A stretch of DNA of 64,000 nucleotides from Methylorubrum rhodesianum. GTDB lineage: Bacteria; Pseudomonadota; Alphaproteobacteria; Rhizobiales; Beijerinckiaceae. Positions 52,987 through 60,348 of the stretch are shown one piece after another; within the stretch, counting starts at the first letter, position 1, and each line of letters starts with the position of its first letter. Below the pieces are notes generated by a model that was given only the letters and a program-made list of their open reading frames with translations, was not told the DNA's origin and made no database searches. The stretch lies in the NCBI RefSeq assembly GCF_014199985.1, contig NZ_JACHOS010000025.1, forward strand, positions 1-64,000. The letters are read 5' to 3'. The position numbers and the translations under genes were made by a program.

Positions 52987-55157
52987 CACCGCTCCTCCTC
53001 GACACGCCCGACAGGCCCGATGGCCTCCCGGCTCATCTGCATCCCCGCAGAAGCCAACACGTGCTCCAATCCTTCTCGAGCGAGGTAGCCGGTTTCCTCG
53101 AGCCGGTGGGCGATCGCCTGCAGTGCCGGCCTATGCTCCATCAGGATGCTCCGAGCCCGGTCGCTGGCGCGACGCAAGCGCTCGGCGACAGCCGGCAGCA
53201 AGCCCGCAATCGGAATCATATCGGTGGCGACGGCCTCCACATGGACGTTCCCAAGATGGCCGAGGCCATAGCTCAGCTCGATGTCGCGCGCGATCCTGGT
53301 AGCCATGGCGAGGTCGGAACCCAGGCCGAACCCGGCGCCGATCGAGCCGGAGCCCAGCTCGATCTCCTCGGCGATCCGGCCGGCCAGGAGCGATGCCAAC
53401 GCCGCCTCGAGCTCCTGAAGCGTTGCAGAACCATCGACCGCAATCTCAAATCGGGCTCGCCCGCCACCGTCATGAAGCGACAAGTCCAGGAGAGTGCCGA
53501 AGCCGAGCGCCCGGCTAACGACCGCATGGCCGGATTCGTGGATCGCGACGCGACGCCTGACCGCGGGTGGCGCCGCCGTCCGGCGCTGGCGGATCTCGCT
53601 CAGCACGTCCTCCGCGGTCACGGCTCTGCCGTTGCGACGCGCCGTGCCTTTGGAACGTCGCACGAAGGCCTCCACGTCCGCGCCCGTCATGCCGCTCGCT
53701 GCCAGTGCCAGAGGGAGCATCGGTGTGTCGGGAAGGATCTCGCGACCGAGGTGATGGCGGAAGATCTTGGCGAGCGCGGCTGTGTCCGGTTTCTCGATGG
53801 CAATCTCCCGATCCAGGCGCCCAGCCCGCTTCACCGCAGGGTCGATCTTCTCCGGATGGTTCGTGGCCGCCACCACGACCACGCCTGGCCGCTCCTCGGC
53901 CCCGGCGAGAAGCTCGAGAAACAGATTCACGATCTGCGTCCAGTACTGCACGTACTCGCCCCGGATCTGGCCGCGGTCGGAGATGCCGTCGAGTTCGTCG
54001 ATGAACAGGATGCAGGGCGCCTGAGCCTTGGCTTGGGCGAAGACCTTGCGGATTGCCTGCAACGTGCCCGAGAGGTAGTCGGCCGCGTTCCACTCGGCGA
54101 CCGAGGTTGCCACCAGCGGCACGCGTGCACTCTTGGCCAATGCGCGGGCGAAGCTCGTCTTGCCGACACCGGGCGGGCCAGAAAGCAGCAGCCCACGGTT
54201 GTCGATTTCGGGCCAGTTCAGCTGGCAATTGCGATATGCCCGCAGGTCGGCTGCCACGGCCAGGCCCCAGATCTTGGCCTCGCCATAGCCGTCGAGCTCC
54301 TCCAGCGCAGGTCCGTCGCCGAGGTAGTCTGCCTTCGCGCCAACAATCCGCTCCACCGCCTCGATGCAGGCATCGGGCGTGCCCATCCTGCGGAAGGCGA
54401 CGGGCAGATCGGCAATGTCGATCATGCGGAGGAGATCGGGATCGATCCTGCGCGCAGGCGCAGCGCCCGTGACCGCCTCGACGACGAGAGCGAGGCCGGA
54501 TTGATCAAGACTCGGCAATGCGATCCTGTGCTCGGCGGACCGCATCAGGTCGCGCGGCAGCTGACGCTTCGGATCCGGCGCAATGCCGACGATCGGGACC
54601 CGGACATGCAAGGCGGCGGCGATCACCTCGTTGCCCTTCTCCGGTCGAGCATCGCGGCCGATCCCGTCGCAGACGAACAGGGCGGCGTGCCTGCGGGTCA
54701 ATTCACGACTTCGCCCGGCAGCGAGATCCACGACCTTAGTGTCGGGCCGGAACAAGCACTTCTCGGCAACGATTCGGAGGGGTTCGACGAGATCGGCGAC
54801 ATGGGTGGCGAGTGCGACGACGGGAGCCTCGCGGCGCAGCCGGCGCACGAGATCGGGTTCCGCTGCGACCGCGCGGGCGAGCATGACGGCCACGGCGGCG
54901 AGATCCGCGGGCACAGGTACATGCGTACTTTCAGGGCGGTCCGCCTCGTCTTGCGCGATGATCTGCTCCACGGCGTCGCTTTCGTCGATCAGCGCTTCGT
55001 TCTCGAAGTCGTAGGAATTGGAGCGGTGGTTGGCTTTGAGCCGCCTGCGCTCGTCCTGTGCGAGTTGCTGCAGAAAGGCGCGGGCGAGTTGGTCGACGGG
55101 CCCATCGTCCGGAGGAATCGAACTGACGGGTGAAGAGCCGAGGGATAGGGCGAGCAT
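52986..55157 (-). CDS. Soluble AAA+ ATPase with M41 (FtsH-like) zinc peptidase domain
   Basis: A 723-residue protein. The first ~300 residues are of unknown type. An AAA+ module (about 300-520) has Walker A LLLSGPPGVGKTSFARALA, Walker B CILFIDELDGISD and a second-region NHPEKIDPAVKRAGRLDREI with arginine-finger candidates. The peptidase domain (about 545-715) has the zinc motif RVAIHESGHAVVSRAL. Unlike FtsH it has no membrane helices. It would unfold and degrade proteins under ATP control. ATG 55157 has GGGAG 7 bases upstream. It is followed by a coupled small gene and a lipase remnant, an arrangement unlike housekeeping ftsH. Confidence 0.85.
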   Translation of the reverse strand: MLALSLGSSPVSSIPPDDGPVDQLARAFLQQLAQDERRRLKANHRSNSYDFENEALIDESDAVEQIIAQDEADRPESTHVPVPADLAAVAVMLARAVAAEPDLVRRLRREAPVVALATHVADLVEPLRIVAEKCLFRPDTKVVDLAAGRSRELTRRHAALFVCDGIGRDARPEKGNEVIAAALHVRVPIVGIAPDPKRQLPRDLMRSAEHRIALPSLDQSGLALVVEAVTGAAPARRIDPDLLRMIDIADLPVAFRRMGTPDACIEAVERIVGAKADYLGDGPALEELDGYGEAKIWGLAVAADLRAYRNCQLNWPEIDNRGLLLSGPPGVGKTSFARALAKSARVPLVATSVAEWNAADYLSGTLQAIRKVFAQAKAQAPCILFIDELDGISDRGQIRGEYVQYWTQIVNLFLELLAGAEERPGVVVVAATNHPEKIDPAVKRAGRLDREIAIEKPDTAALAKIFRHHLGREILPDTPMLPLALAASGMTGADVEAFVRRSKGTARRNGRAVTAEDVLSEIRQRRTAAPPAVRRRVAIHESGHAVVSRALGFGTLLDLSLHDGGGRARFEIAVDGSATLQELEAALASLLAGRIAEEIELGSGSIGAGFGLGSDLAMATRIARDIELSYGLGHLGNVHVEAVATDMIPIAGLLPAVAERLRRASDRARSILMEHRPALQAIAHRLEETGYLAREGLEHVLASAGMQMSREAIGPVGRVEEER

Positions 55158-55486
55158 GCGAGATCTCCCACGGCCGAACACGGGAGCTTCGGCCGTCAGC
55201 TTGGGTGCTGGGATGGGTGCGGCGACGCGGCTGGCTCGGCGAGGTCGAAGGGCTCGGCCGGCGTCGGCTTCAGGAGACCGCCTGCGTCATAGGCGATGTG
55301 CGTTGATAGAACGTATGGAGAACAATGACTAGCAATGGCCGGGCTTATCCACAGCCGTAGGAATTTTCGTGCTTTGAACAGCAGCGCGCCACCAGTCGAC
55401 ATTGGGGCTCGCAGGAGTTGAAGGGCCGCTCCCGGCCCCACTCGGACCTACAGCCGACAGATGTTTAGCCTGCGCTTCTGACCCCC
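55158..55486. other. Intergenic region between the AAA/M41 gene and the direct repeat
   Basis: No gene is supported. The segment contains one perfect DnaA-box 9-mer, TTATCCACA (55345-55353), and the presumed promoter of the minus-strand AAA/M41 operon. A short minus frame (55196-55441) shows no recognisable domain. Confidence 0.45.
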
Positions 55487-55562
55487 TGCGGACATTCGAG
55501 AGGCTGCAGCCGAAGGTCCGTTCCGGTTGGAGGCTGTGTGAGAATGCGATTTGGTGTGCCGG

Positions 55563-55877
55563 TTTGGCCTCCATGATCGAGAAGCAGCCTCAGATCCGGT
55601 TGTCGCGGCAGGCCTGCTTGAACGCCGCGACCTCGGGGCCGTCGAGCGTGCAGAGGATTTCGGGCCGGGTGTCCATCGACAGGCCGTGCAGGCCGTATTC
55701 GGGGAAGACGACCAGATCCATCGTCGCCATGTTGACGCGCGCCTTGGCGACCATCGCGACGATGCGCTCGGCCTGGGCGGTCACGTCGACCCGTGTGGTG
55801 ATGGTCGGCAGTTGAAGCTGGACGAGGCCGATGACGACGCCGTTCGGGGATTTGTTCAGTCCGCCAAGTCCGTTCAT
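55563..55877 (-). pseudogene. Formamidase/aliphatic amidase fragment, copy 1 (truncated, with stop codon)
   Basis: Starts MNGLGGLNKSPNGVVIGLVQ and continues with VFPEYGLHGLSMDTRPEI, the N-terminus of the AmiF/AmiE nitrilase-superfamily amidases (formamide to formate and ammonia), including the catalytic glutamate of VFPEY. After about 95 residues a TGA interrupts NRI-stop-GCFSIME, where a tryptophan is expected. Similarity to amidases ends at SIME shortly afterwards; the remaining ~70% of the enzyme, including the catalytic cysteine, is absent. It faces the binding-protein fragment across a shared promoter region. Confidence 0.85.
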
Positions 55878-56089
55878 CAGCCCTCCCTCTAGATCGAAAT
55901 GCGCCAAGCTCGCGACCGGGCCTGTACTCAGGTCGGGATCCGAAACGATAGAGCCTGCCCTCACAGTCCAAATTATAACCACTTTTTCGCACGAAACGCT
56001 GGTTGCAACTGCTTATGCGGCCATTAGAAAAACTTATCTGCCATATGTCTTGCCTTGACCTGATAGTGCGTAGTGACTTCATTCGATGC

Positions 56090-56105
56090 TGGCACGCGGG
56101 TTGCT
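56090..56105 (+). promoter_or_regulatory. Sigma-54 promoter, copy 1 (in the direct repeat)
   Basis: TGGCACG-CGGG-TTGCT has consensus -24 and -12 elements with the correct four-base spacing. It precedes the truncated binding-protein start at 56143 and therefore now drives no intact gene. Confidence 0.7.
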
Positions 56106-56142
56106 GCAGTGCGTCCGAATGCGGATCCACGGGCATCGCGAT

Positions 56143-56328
56143 ATGACCGCCGAAGGCAAATCTTTCAGGCTCGAAGCGTCCTGCGCATGCGGATGCGGCG
56201 GATCGCCGGCCGATCATCGCGATCCGTTTTCAGACCTGAAGCTGCAAGAGGCTCCGCTTCGGTTGGCTTGCAGACGCTCCCGGCTGGAGCGAGCGGGCTG
56301 TCACTTCATAGGCGCGCACGCGATATGA
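56143..56328 (+). pseudogene. 5' fragment of the NrtA/CmpA-type binding-protein gene
   Basis: The first 30 codons (MTAEGKSFRLEASCACGCGG, then SPADHRDPFS) are the same as those of the intact gene at 58012. After the repeat boundary the frame continues for about 30 unrelated codons to a stop. The signal segment and solute-binding domains are missing. Confidence 0.8.
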
Positions 56329-56506
56329 TGCGGTAGCCGACGAATATCAGCGTTAAGCCCGGCATCGTCACGTGCCAGTTGTCCTCAAATACAACGCCAA
56401 ATGTCCGACGGCCGTCGCCAAGGCGGTCGATTAAAATGATAGCTACGTAAAGCAGCAAGGCAGCGCCACTCGTCCAAATCGCTACACCAAGCGTGATGCG
56501 TGTCAT
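56306..56506 (-). CDS. Small two-helix membrane protein, unknown
   Basis: A 66-residue product with two hydrophobic segments (GVAIWTSGAALLLYVAIILI and MPGLTLIFVGYRII) around a short charged loop. No family recognised and no ribosome site seen at ATG 56506 or ATG 56515. It lies in the unique DNA between the two direct repeats; its lower GC suggests foreign origin. Confidence 0.4.
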   Translation of the reverse strand: MTRITLGVAIWTSGAALLLYVAIILIDRLGDGRRTFGVVFEDNWHVTMPGLTLIFVGYRIISRARL

Positions 56507-56638
56507 GGCTGTCATTTGGGTCGATGCGCAAAGTCATCGTCTGCAAGGGGTGGGAGGCCGACGTAGCTGCTCGACTGTTAGGTGGCAGCGCATCCGGGGC
56601 GCCTCCGTTGTCGAGCGGTGCATGCGGGTTGCGTTGGG

Positions 56639-57196
56639 TCAGGCCCCACGTCGGTAGTGCATCGCAACCGCGCCGTTCCGGAGCGGCGTCGCCGAGATCA
56701 GCTCAAGTCGCCGCGTGCTGGAGAGGCCGCCCTCGTACAGGGTCGGGCCGTGGCCTGCGATCCGGGGATGGACAAGGAGCTTGTACTCATCGATCAGGTC
56801 CAGCCGATCCAACTCGGTCGCGAGTTTGCCGCTGCCGAGGAGGACGCCCGCCGACGTCGCGTCCTTGAGCCTCTGAACGCCTGCCCGCAGGTCATCGGCT
56901 ATGTGGTGGCTGTTGTTCCACGGAAAATCCGTTCGTGTCGATGACACCACGTATTTCGGCTTAGCCTCCAGTTTGACTGCCCACTCGCGGATCGCTGGCG
57001 GTGCTTCTACGTCACCACGAGCGACCGCCGGCCAATAGCCCTCCATCATTTCGTAGGTGACCCGGCCCCACAGCATCGCCCCGCCGTCGTCCATTAGACG
57101 GGTGAAGTAGGCATGCGTCTCATCATCAGCGATGCCTTCTTGGTGGTCGACGCAGCCGTCTAGGGTAACGTTGATGCTGAAGATCAAAAGTCCCAT
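56639..57196 (-). CDS. Dihydrofolate reductase-like (RibD C-terminal family) protein
   Basis: A 185-residue protein of the DHFR/RibD-C superfamily. It has the start LLIFSINVTLDGCVDHQEG, MLWGRVTYEMMEGYWPA (the GRxTY nucleotide-binding motif), KYVVSSTR, and VLLGSGKLATELDRLDLIDE near the C-terminus. Members reduce diverse substrates with NADPH and are often annotated only as dihydrofolate reductase family. The gene appears intact. It sits in the 1.1 kb of unique DNA between the repeats, the only clearly complete gene there. Confidence 0.88.
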   Translation of the reverse strand: MGLLIFSINVTLDGCVDHQEGIADDETHAYFTRLMDDGGAMLWGRVTYEMMEGYWPAVARGDVEAPPAIREWAVKLEAKPKYVVSSTRTDFPWNNSHHIADDLRAGVQRLKDATSAGVLLGSGKLATELDRLDLIDEYKLLVHPRIAGHGPTLYEGGLSSTRRLELISATPLRNGAVAMHYRRGA

Positions 57197-57305
57197 GCAG
57201 CGATCCTATGCCATACGCTCGAAAAGCGCAGCGCTATTGCTCGCGATCGAGGTTCAGCGTCCGCTAAGGGTCGAGACAGGCGGTTCGGCGCGTCGCGGCC
57301 CAATG

Positions 57306-57746
57306 TCAGCTCTTGGCGCACAGCCGAACAAGCGGCGCGCGAACTCCTGCCCCCTTGCGGACATTCGAGAGGCTGCAGCCGAAGGTCCGTTCCGGTTGGA
57401 GGCTGTGTGAGAATGCGATTTGGTGTGCCGGTTTGGCCTCCATGATCGAGAAGCAGTCCCAGATCCGGTTGTCGCGGCAGGCCTGCTTGAACGCCGCGAC
57501 CTCGGGGCCGTCGAGCGTGCAGAGGATCTCGGGCCGGGTGTCCATCGACAGGCCGTGCAGGGCGTATTCGGGGAAGACGACCAGATCCATCGTCGCCATG
57601 TTGGCGCGCGCCTTGGCGACCATCGCGACGATGCGCTCGGCCTGGGCGGTCACGTCACCCCGTGTGATGATGGTCGGCAGTTGCAGCTGGACGAGGCCGA
57701 TGACGACGCCGTTCGGGAGTTTGTTCAGTCCGCCAAGTCCGTTCAT
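57306..57746 (-). pseudogene. Formamidase/aliphatic amidase fragment, copy 2
   Basis: From ATG 57746 the frame reads about 102 amidase-like residues (VIGLVQLQLPTIITRGDVTA, DLVVFPEYALHGLSMDTRPE, NRIWDCFSIME). It then runs into about 44 unrelated residues (AHQIAFSHSLQPERTFGCSL onward) before stopping at 57306. The catalytic lysine and cysteine regions are absent, so the product cannot be an active amidase. It carries tryptophan where copy 1 has a stop codon, but D where copy 1 keeps the family glycine (WDCFS versus GCFS). Confidence 0.85.
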
Positions 57747-58103
57747 CAGCCCTTCCTCCAGACCGAAATGCGCCAAGCTCGCGACCGGGCCTGTACTCAG
57801 GTCGGGATTCGAAACGATAGAGCCTGCTCTCAAAGTCCAAAATATAGCCACTTCTTTGCACGATACACTGATTGCAACTGCTTATACGGTCATTAGAAAA
57901 ACTTATCTGCCATATGTTCTGCCATGATCTGATAGTGCGTAGTGGCTTCATTCGATACTGGCACGCGGGTTGCTGCAGTGCGTCCGAATGCGGATCCACG
58001 GGCATCGCGATATGACCGCCGAAGGCAAATCTTTCAGGCTCGAAGCGTCCTGCGCATGCGGATGCGGCGGATCGCCGGCCGATCATCGCGATCCGTTTTC
58101 AGA
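57356..58103 (+). repeat. 748-base direct repeat, copy 2
   Basis: Second copy of the 55487-56234 segment, about 95% identical by eye and collinear without net gaps. The two copies flank 1121 bases holding a DHFR-like gene and a small membrane-protein gene. Recombination between them would delete 1869 bases. Confidence 0.9.
57959..57974 (+). promoter_or_regulatory. Sigma-54 promoter of the binding-protein/nitrile-hydratase-like operon
   Basis: TGGCACG (57959-57965), CGGG, TTGCT (57970-57974) fit the RpoN consensus including the invariant GG and GC at 12-base spacing. Transcription would start near 57985, 27 bases before ATG 58012, which supports that start over the earlier ATG 57988. RpoN control suggests NtrC-type nitrogen regulation. 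A degenerate GCAC...TTGC dyad about 100 bases upstream could be an activator site, but this is weak. Confidence 0.75.
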
Positions 58104-59376
58104 GGTGTTCGCGGACGAGGCCTACGAAGGCGTCGAGCGCAAGGTGGATCGCCAGGTCGAGGCCGCCCTGCTTTCGGCGATCGCACCCGACCCCATGTTC
58201 CGCCGGGCCTTCCTGAAGGCCGTAGGCGCATCGACGGTGCTCGCGGCGATCTCGCAGCTTCTGCCGCTCGCAGATGCGCAGGCCATCGCCCAGGAAGCGA
58301 CGACGCTTGAAAAGACAAAGCTCAACGTCGGCTACGTGCCCATCACCTGCACCGTACCGCTGCTCCTCGCCCACGCGATGGGAGAATACGGCAAGGAAGG
58401 TCTCGACGTGAATCTGGTTCGCACGCCGAGCTGGGCGATCGTGCGGGATAAGCTGCTGTCGTCAGAATTCGACGCCAGCCATCTCGTGCTGGCCATGCCG
58501 CTGACAATGACGATGGGCGTGGGCGGACCGGCGCTCGCGACGCACGTGTCGAGCGTGCAGAACGTCAACGGCAACGCCATCACCCTCAGCATTCGGCACA
58601 AGGACCGCCGCGATCCCAAGGACTGGAAGGGATTCAAGTTCGGCGTTCCCCATCAGCACTCGATGCATGCGATGCTGCTGCGATACTATCTCGCGGAGCA
58701 TGGCCTCGATCCCGACAAGGACGTCGAGATCCGCGTTTATCCCCCGCCGGACTCGGTCGCGAACATGGCGGCCGGCAACCTCGACGGCATGCTGTTCGCC
58801 GAACCCTGGGGCCAGCGCGCCGTCTTCGAGGGCGTCGGCTTCCTCCACATGCTGACGCGCGACATCTTTCCCGGCCATCCCTGCTGCGTCGTCTCGGTCA
58901 CCGACGGGTTCGTCAAGGAAAGTCCCAACAGCTACGGAGCAATGTTTCGCGCCGTAGTCAGGGCGACCGAATTCGCGGACAAGCCGGAGAACCGCAAGCA
59001 GGTCGCGGAACTTCTGGCTCCGGCCGCCTATCTCAACCAGCCAAAGACGGTGCTCGAGCAGGTTTTGACGGGCCGCTACGCGGACGGCCTCGGGAAAGTG
59101 GTTAACGAGCCCGACCGCATCGGCTTCAAGGCGCTCCCCTACCACTCGACCGCAATCTGGCTTCTGACCCAGTTGCGCCGCTGGGACATGGTGCCTGCCG
59201 ACGTCGAGTACCGGGCTCTCGCCGAAAAGGTCTTCCTCGCGACCAACGCGGCAAAGCGGATGAAGGACATCGGCTTCGAGGCCCCGGCCGCGTCCAAGCC
59301 GGTCGTCATGGGCAGGCCGTTCGATCCGGATGCACCCCAGGCCTACGTCGACAGCTTCGCCATCAAGAGGATCTGA
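58012..59376 (+). CDS. ABC transporter substrate-binding protein, NrtA/CmpA family
   Basis: A 454-residue binding protein. An unusual cysteine-rich start (SCACGCGGSPADH) precedes a signal-like segment (RRAFLKAVGASTVLAAISQLL, with a twin-arginine-like RRAFLK) at about 62-90. The NrtA/CmpA fold then begins with KLNVGYVPITCTVPLLLAHA. FKFGVPHQHSMHAMLLRYYL and GMLFAEPWGQRAVF are family segments. The ligand is probably a small nitrogen compound (nitrile, amide, nitrate or thiocyanate), judged from the genes behind it. ATG 58012 fits the sigma-54 promoter; the Shine-Dalgarno is weak. The next gene begins right at its stop. Confidence 0.88.
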   Translation: MTAEGKSFRLEASCACGCGGSPADHRDPFSEVFADEAYEGVERKVDRQVEAALLSAIAPDPMFRRAFLKAVGASTVLAAISQLLPLADAQAIAQEATTLEKTKLNVGYVPITCTVPLLLAHAMGEYGKEGLDVNLVRTPSWAIVRDKLLSSEFDASHLVLAMPLTMTMGVGGPALATHVSSVQNVNGNAITLSIRHKDRRDPKDWKGFKFGVPHQHSMHAMLLRYYLAEHGLDPDKDVEIRVYPPPDSVANMAAGNLDGMLFAEPWGQRAVFEGVGFLHMLTRDIFPGHPCCVVSVTDGFVKESPNSYGAMFRAVVRATEFADKPENRKQVAELLAPAAYLNQPKTVLEQVLTGRYADGLGKVVNEPDRIGFKALPYHSTAIWLLTQLRRWDMVPADVEYRALAEKVFLATNAAKRMKDIGFEAPAASKPVVMGRPFDPDAPQAYVDSFAIKRI

Positions 59377-59715
59377 GTGAACGATATGACGCGCGGATAT
59401 CACGACATCGCTGGAAACCCCGCCGGCCCCGTCCCGATCGTCGAGCTTCCCTGGCTTCACTGGGGAAAGCAGGTCGAGGCGATCCGCAACCTGCTCGGTG
59501 ACGGCACGCGCCGCATGATGTCGCTCGACGAGTTTAGGCGCGGGTTCAAATCGTTCGGCGAGGACAGGTACAAAACTCTGTCCTTCTACAGGCGCCGACT
59601 GAAGGCGATGATCGACATTCTCGTCGAAAATGACGTCTTCATCCGTGAGGAACTCGACGCCGCCATCGCGGAAGCGCGGGCACGGTGGGAGCCTTCGTTC
59701 GCCCGCGAGCCATGA
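59377..59715 (+). CDS. Nitrile hydratase beta-like, N-terminal half (thiocyanate hydrolase/nitrile hydratase type)
   Basis: A 112-residue helical protein. YHDIAGNPAGPVP, LHWGKQVEAIRNLLGDGTRR, MSLDEFRRGFKSFGEDRYKT and LSFYRRRLKAMIDILVENDV follow the N-terminal domain of nitrile hydratase beta subunits. In three-subunit enzymes such as thiocyanate hydrolase this half is a separate polypeptide, and the C-terminal half follows here as the next gene. GTG 59377 directly follows the binding-protein TGA. The gene itself appears intact, but its partners are damaged, so no active enzyme is expected. Confidence 0.75.
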   Translation: MNDMTRGYHDIAGNPAGPVPIVELPWLHWGKQVEAIRNLLGDGTRRMMSLDEFRRGFKSFGEDRYKTLSFYRRRLKAMIDILVENDVFIREELDAAIAEARARWEPSFAREP

Positions 59716-60016
59716 CGCCACGCTTCAAGGCCGGCGACAAGGTGACGGTGCTCAAGCTCGGCAAGGCGGGCACATCAGGACTCAGTTCTACGTCCGGCTG
59801 CGCTAGGGGGGCGTGCTGCAGCGATTCGGCTCGTACGCCAATCCCGGAGACCTCTAGGTGAGAAACGTCGGCGGTCCGGCCTTGCCACTCTATCGGGGCG
59901 GTTTCGCAATGACCGATCTGTGGAACGAGTACCGCGGCTCACCCACGGACCTGCTCTGCATCGAACTCTACGACCATTGGCTGGCGCCGGCATCGGACGA
60001 CACGGCGATGGCCTGA
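59712..60016 (+). pseudogene. Nitrile hydratase beta-like, C-terminal half (frameshifted)
   Basis: ATG 59712 overlaps the previous stop (ATGA) and starts PRFKAGDKVTVLKLGKAG, the usual start of the SH3-like C-terminal domain. Near 59770 the frame shifts; the continuation HIRTQFYVRLR, then GVLQRFGSYANPGDL, is in another frame with two TAG codons (59803 and 59857 area). Further on LYRGGFAMTDLWNEYRGSPT and LLCIELYDHWLAPA match the domain end. At least one indel and two stops make it a pseudogene. Confidence 0.8.
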
Positions 60017-60042
60017 ACAATTCCGGCGACAGGGAGGCGGCT

Positions 60043-60348
60043 ATGGGCGACCACGATCACGACCACCATCACAGGCACGATGCTCACGTGCCGCTCGTCG
60101 TCGAGGCTGAAGCCGGCAACATCGAGGGGCAGATCCTAGTCGACGCACTGCAGGCACTGCTCGTCGGCCGCGGCCTCATCTTTCCGAGCGAGGTGTGTGT
60201 CCTGGTCCACGACAGCAACGCGGACATGCGGCACCTCGTCCCTCCGCAGTGTCCCGCTGGGACGGAGAGGTTCGGCGAAGATCAACTCGCCGCACGAGTG
60301 AGGCGCGAGTGCATGATCGGCGTATCGGCCGTGGCGCCCGCACCGTGA
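60043..60348 (+). pseudogene. Nitrile hydratase alpha-like gene with internal deletion of the metal-binding core
   Basis: A 101-codon frame with an excellent ribosome site (AGGGAGG). The N-terminal part (GDHDHDHHHRHDAH, then ILVDALQALLVGRGLIFPSE) matches the His-rich start of nitrile hydratase alpha subunits. The C-terminal part (HDSNADMRHLVPPQCPAGTE ... CMIGVSAVAPAP) matches their last ~50 residues. The ~100 residues between, which carry the Cys-x2-Cys-Ser-Cys claw for iron or cobalt, are missing. The frame is kept across the junction near FPSEV/CVLVHDS. The product cannot hold the catalytic metal. Its last 67 bases overlap the convergent LysR gene. Confidence 0.8.

Larger units (their letters stand above)
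55487..56234 (+). repeat. 748-base direct repeat, copy 1
   Basis: This segment matches 57356-58103 at a constant offset of 1869 bases, without net insertions, at about 95% identity by eye. It spans the 5' part of a formamidase gene (minus), the divergent promoter region with a sigma-54 site, and the first 30 codons of an ABC binding-protein gene (plus). Both sides diverge abruptly: left at TGCGGACATTC, right after GATCCGTTTTCAGA. Confidence 0.9.

Noticed and set aside
55345..55353. Perfect DnaA box TTATCCACA
   Set aside because: A single 9-mer without neighbouring boxes, an AT-rich unwinding element or replication genes does not support an origin.
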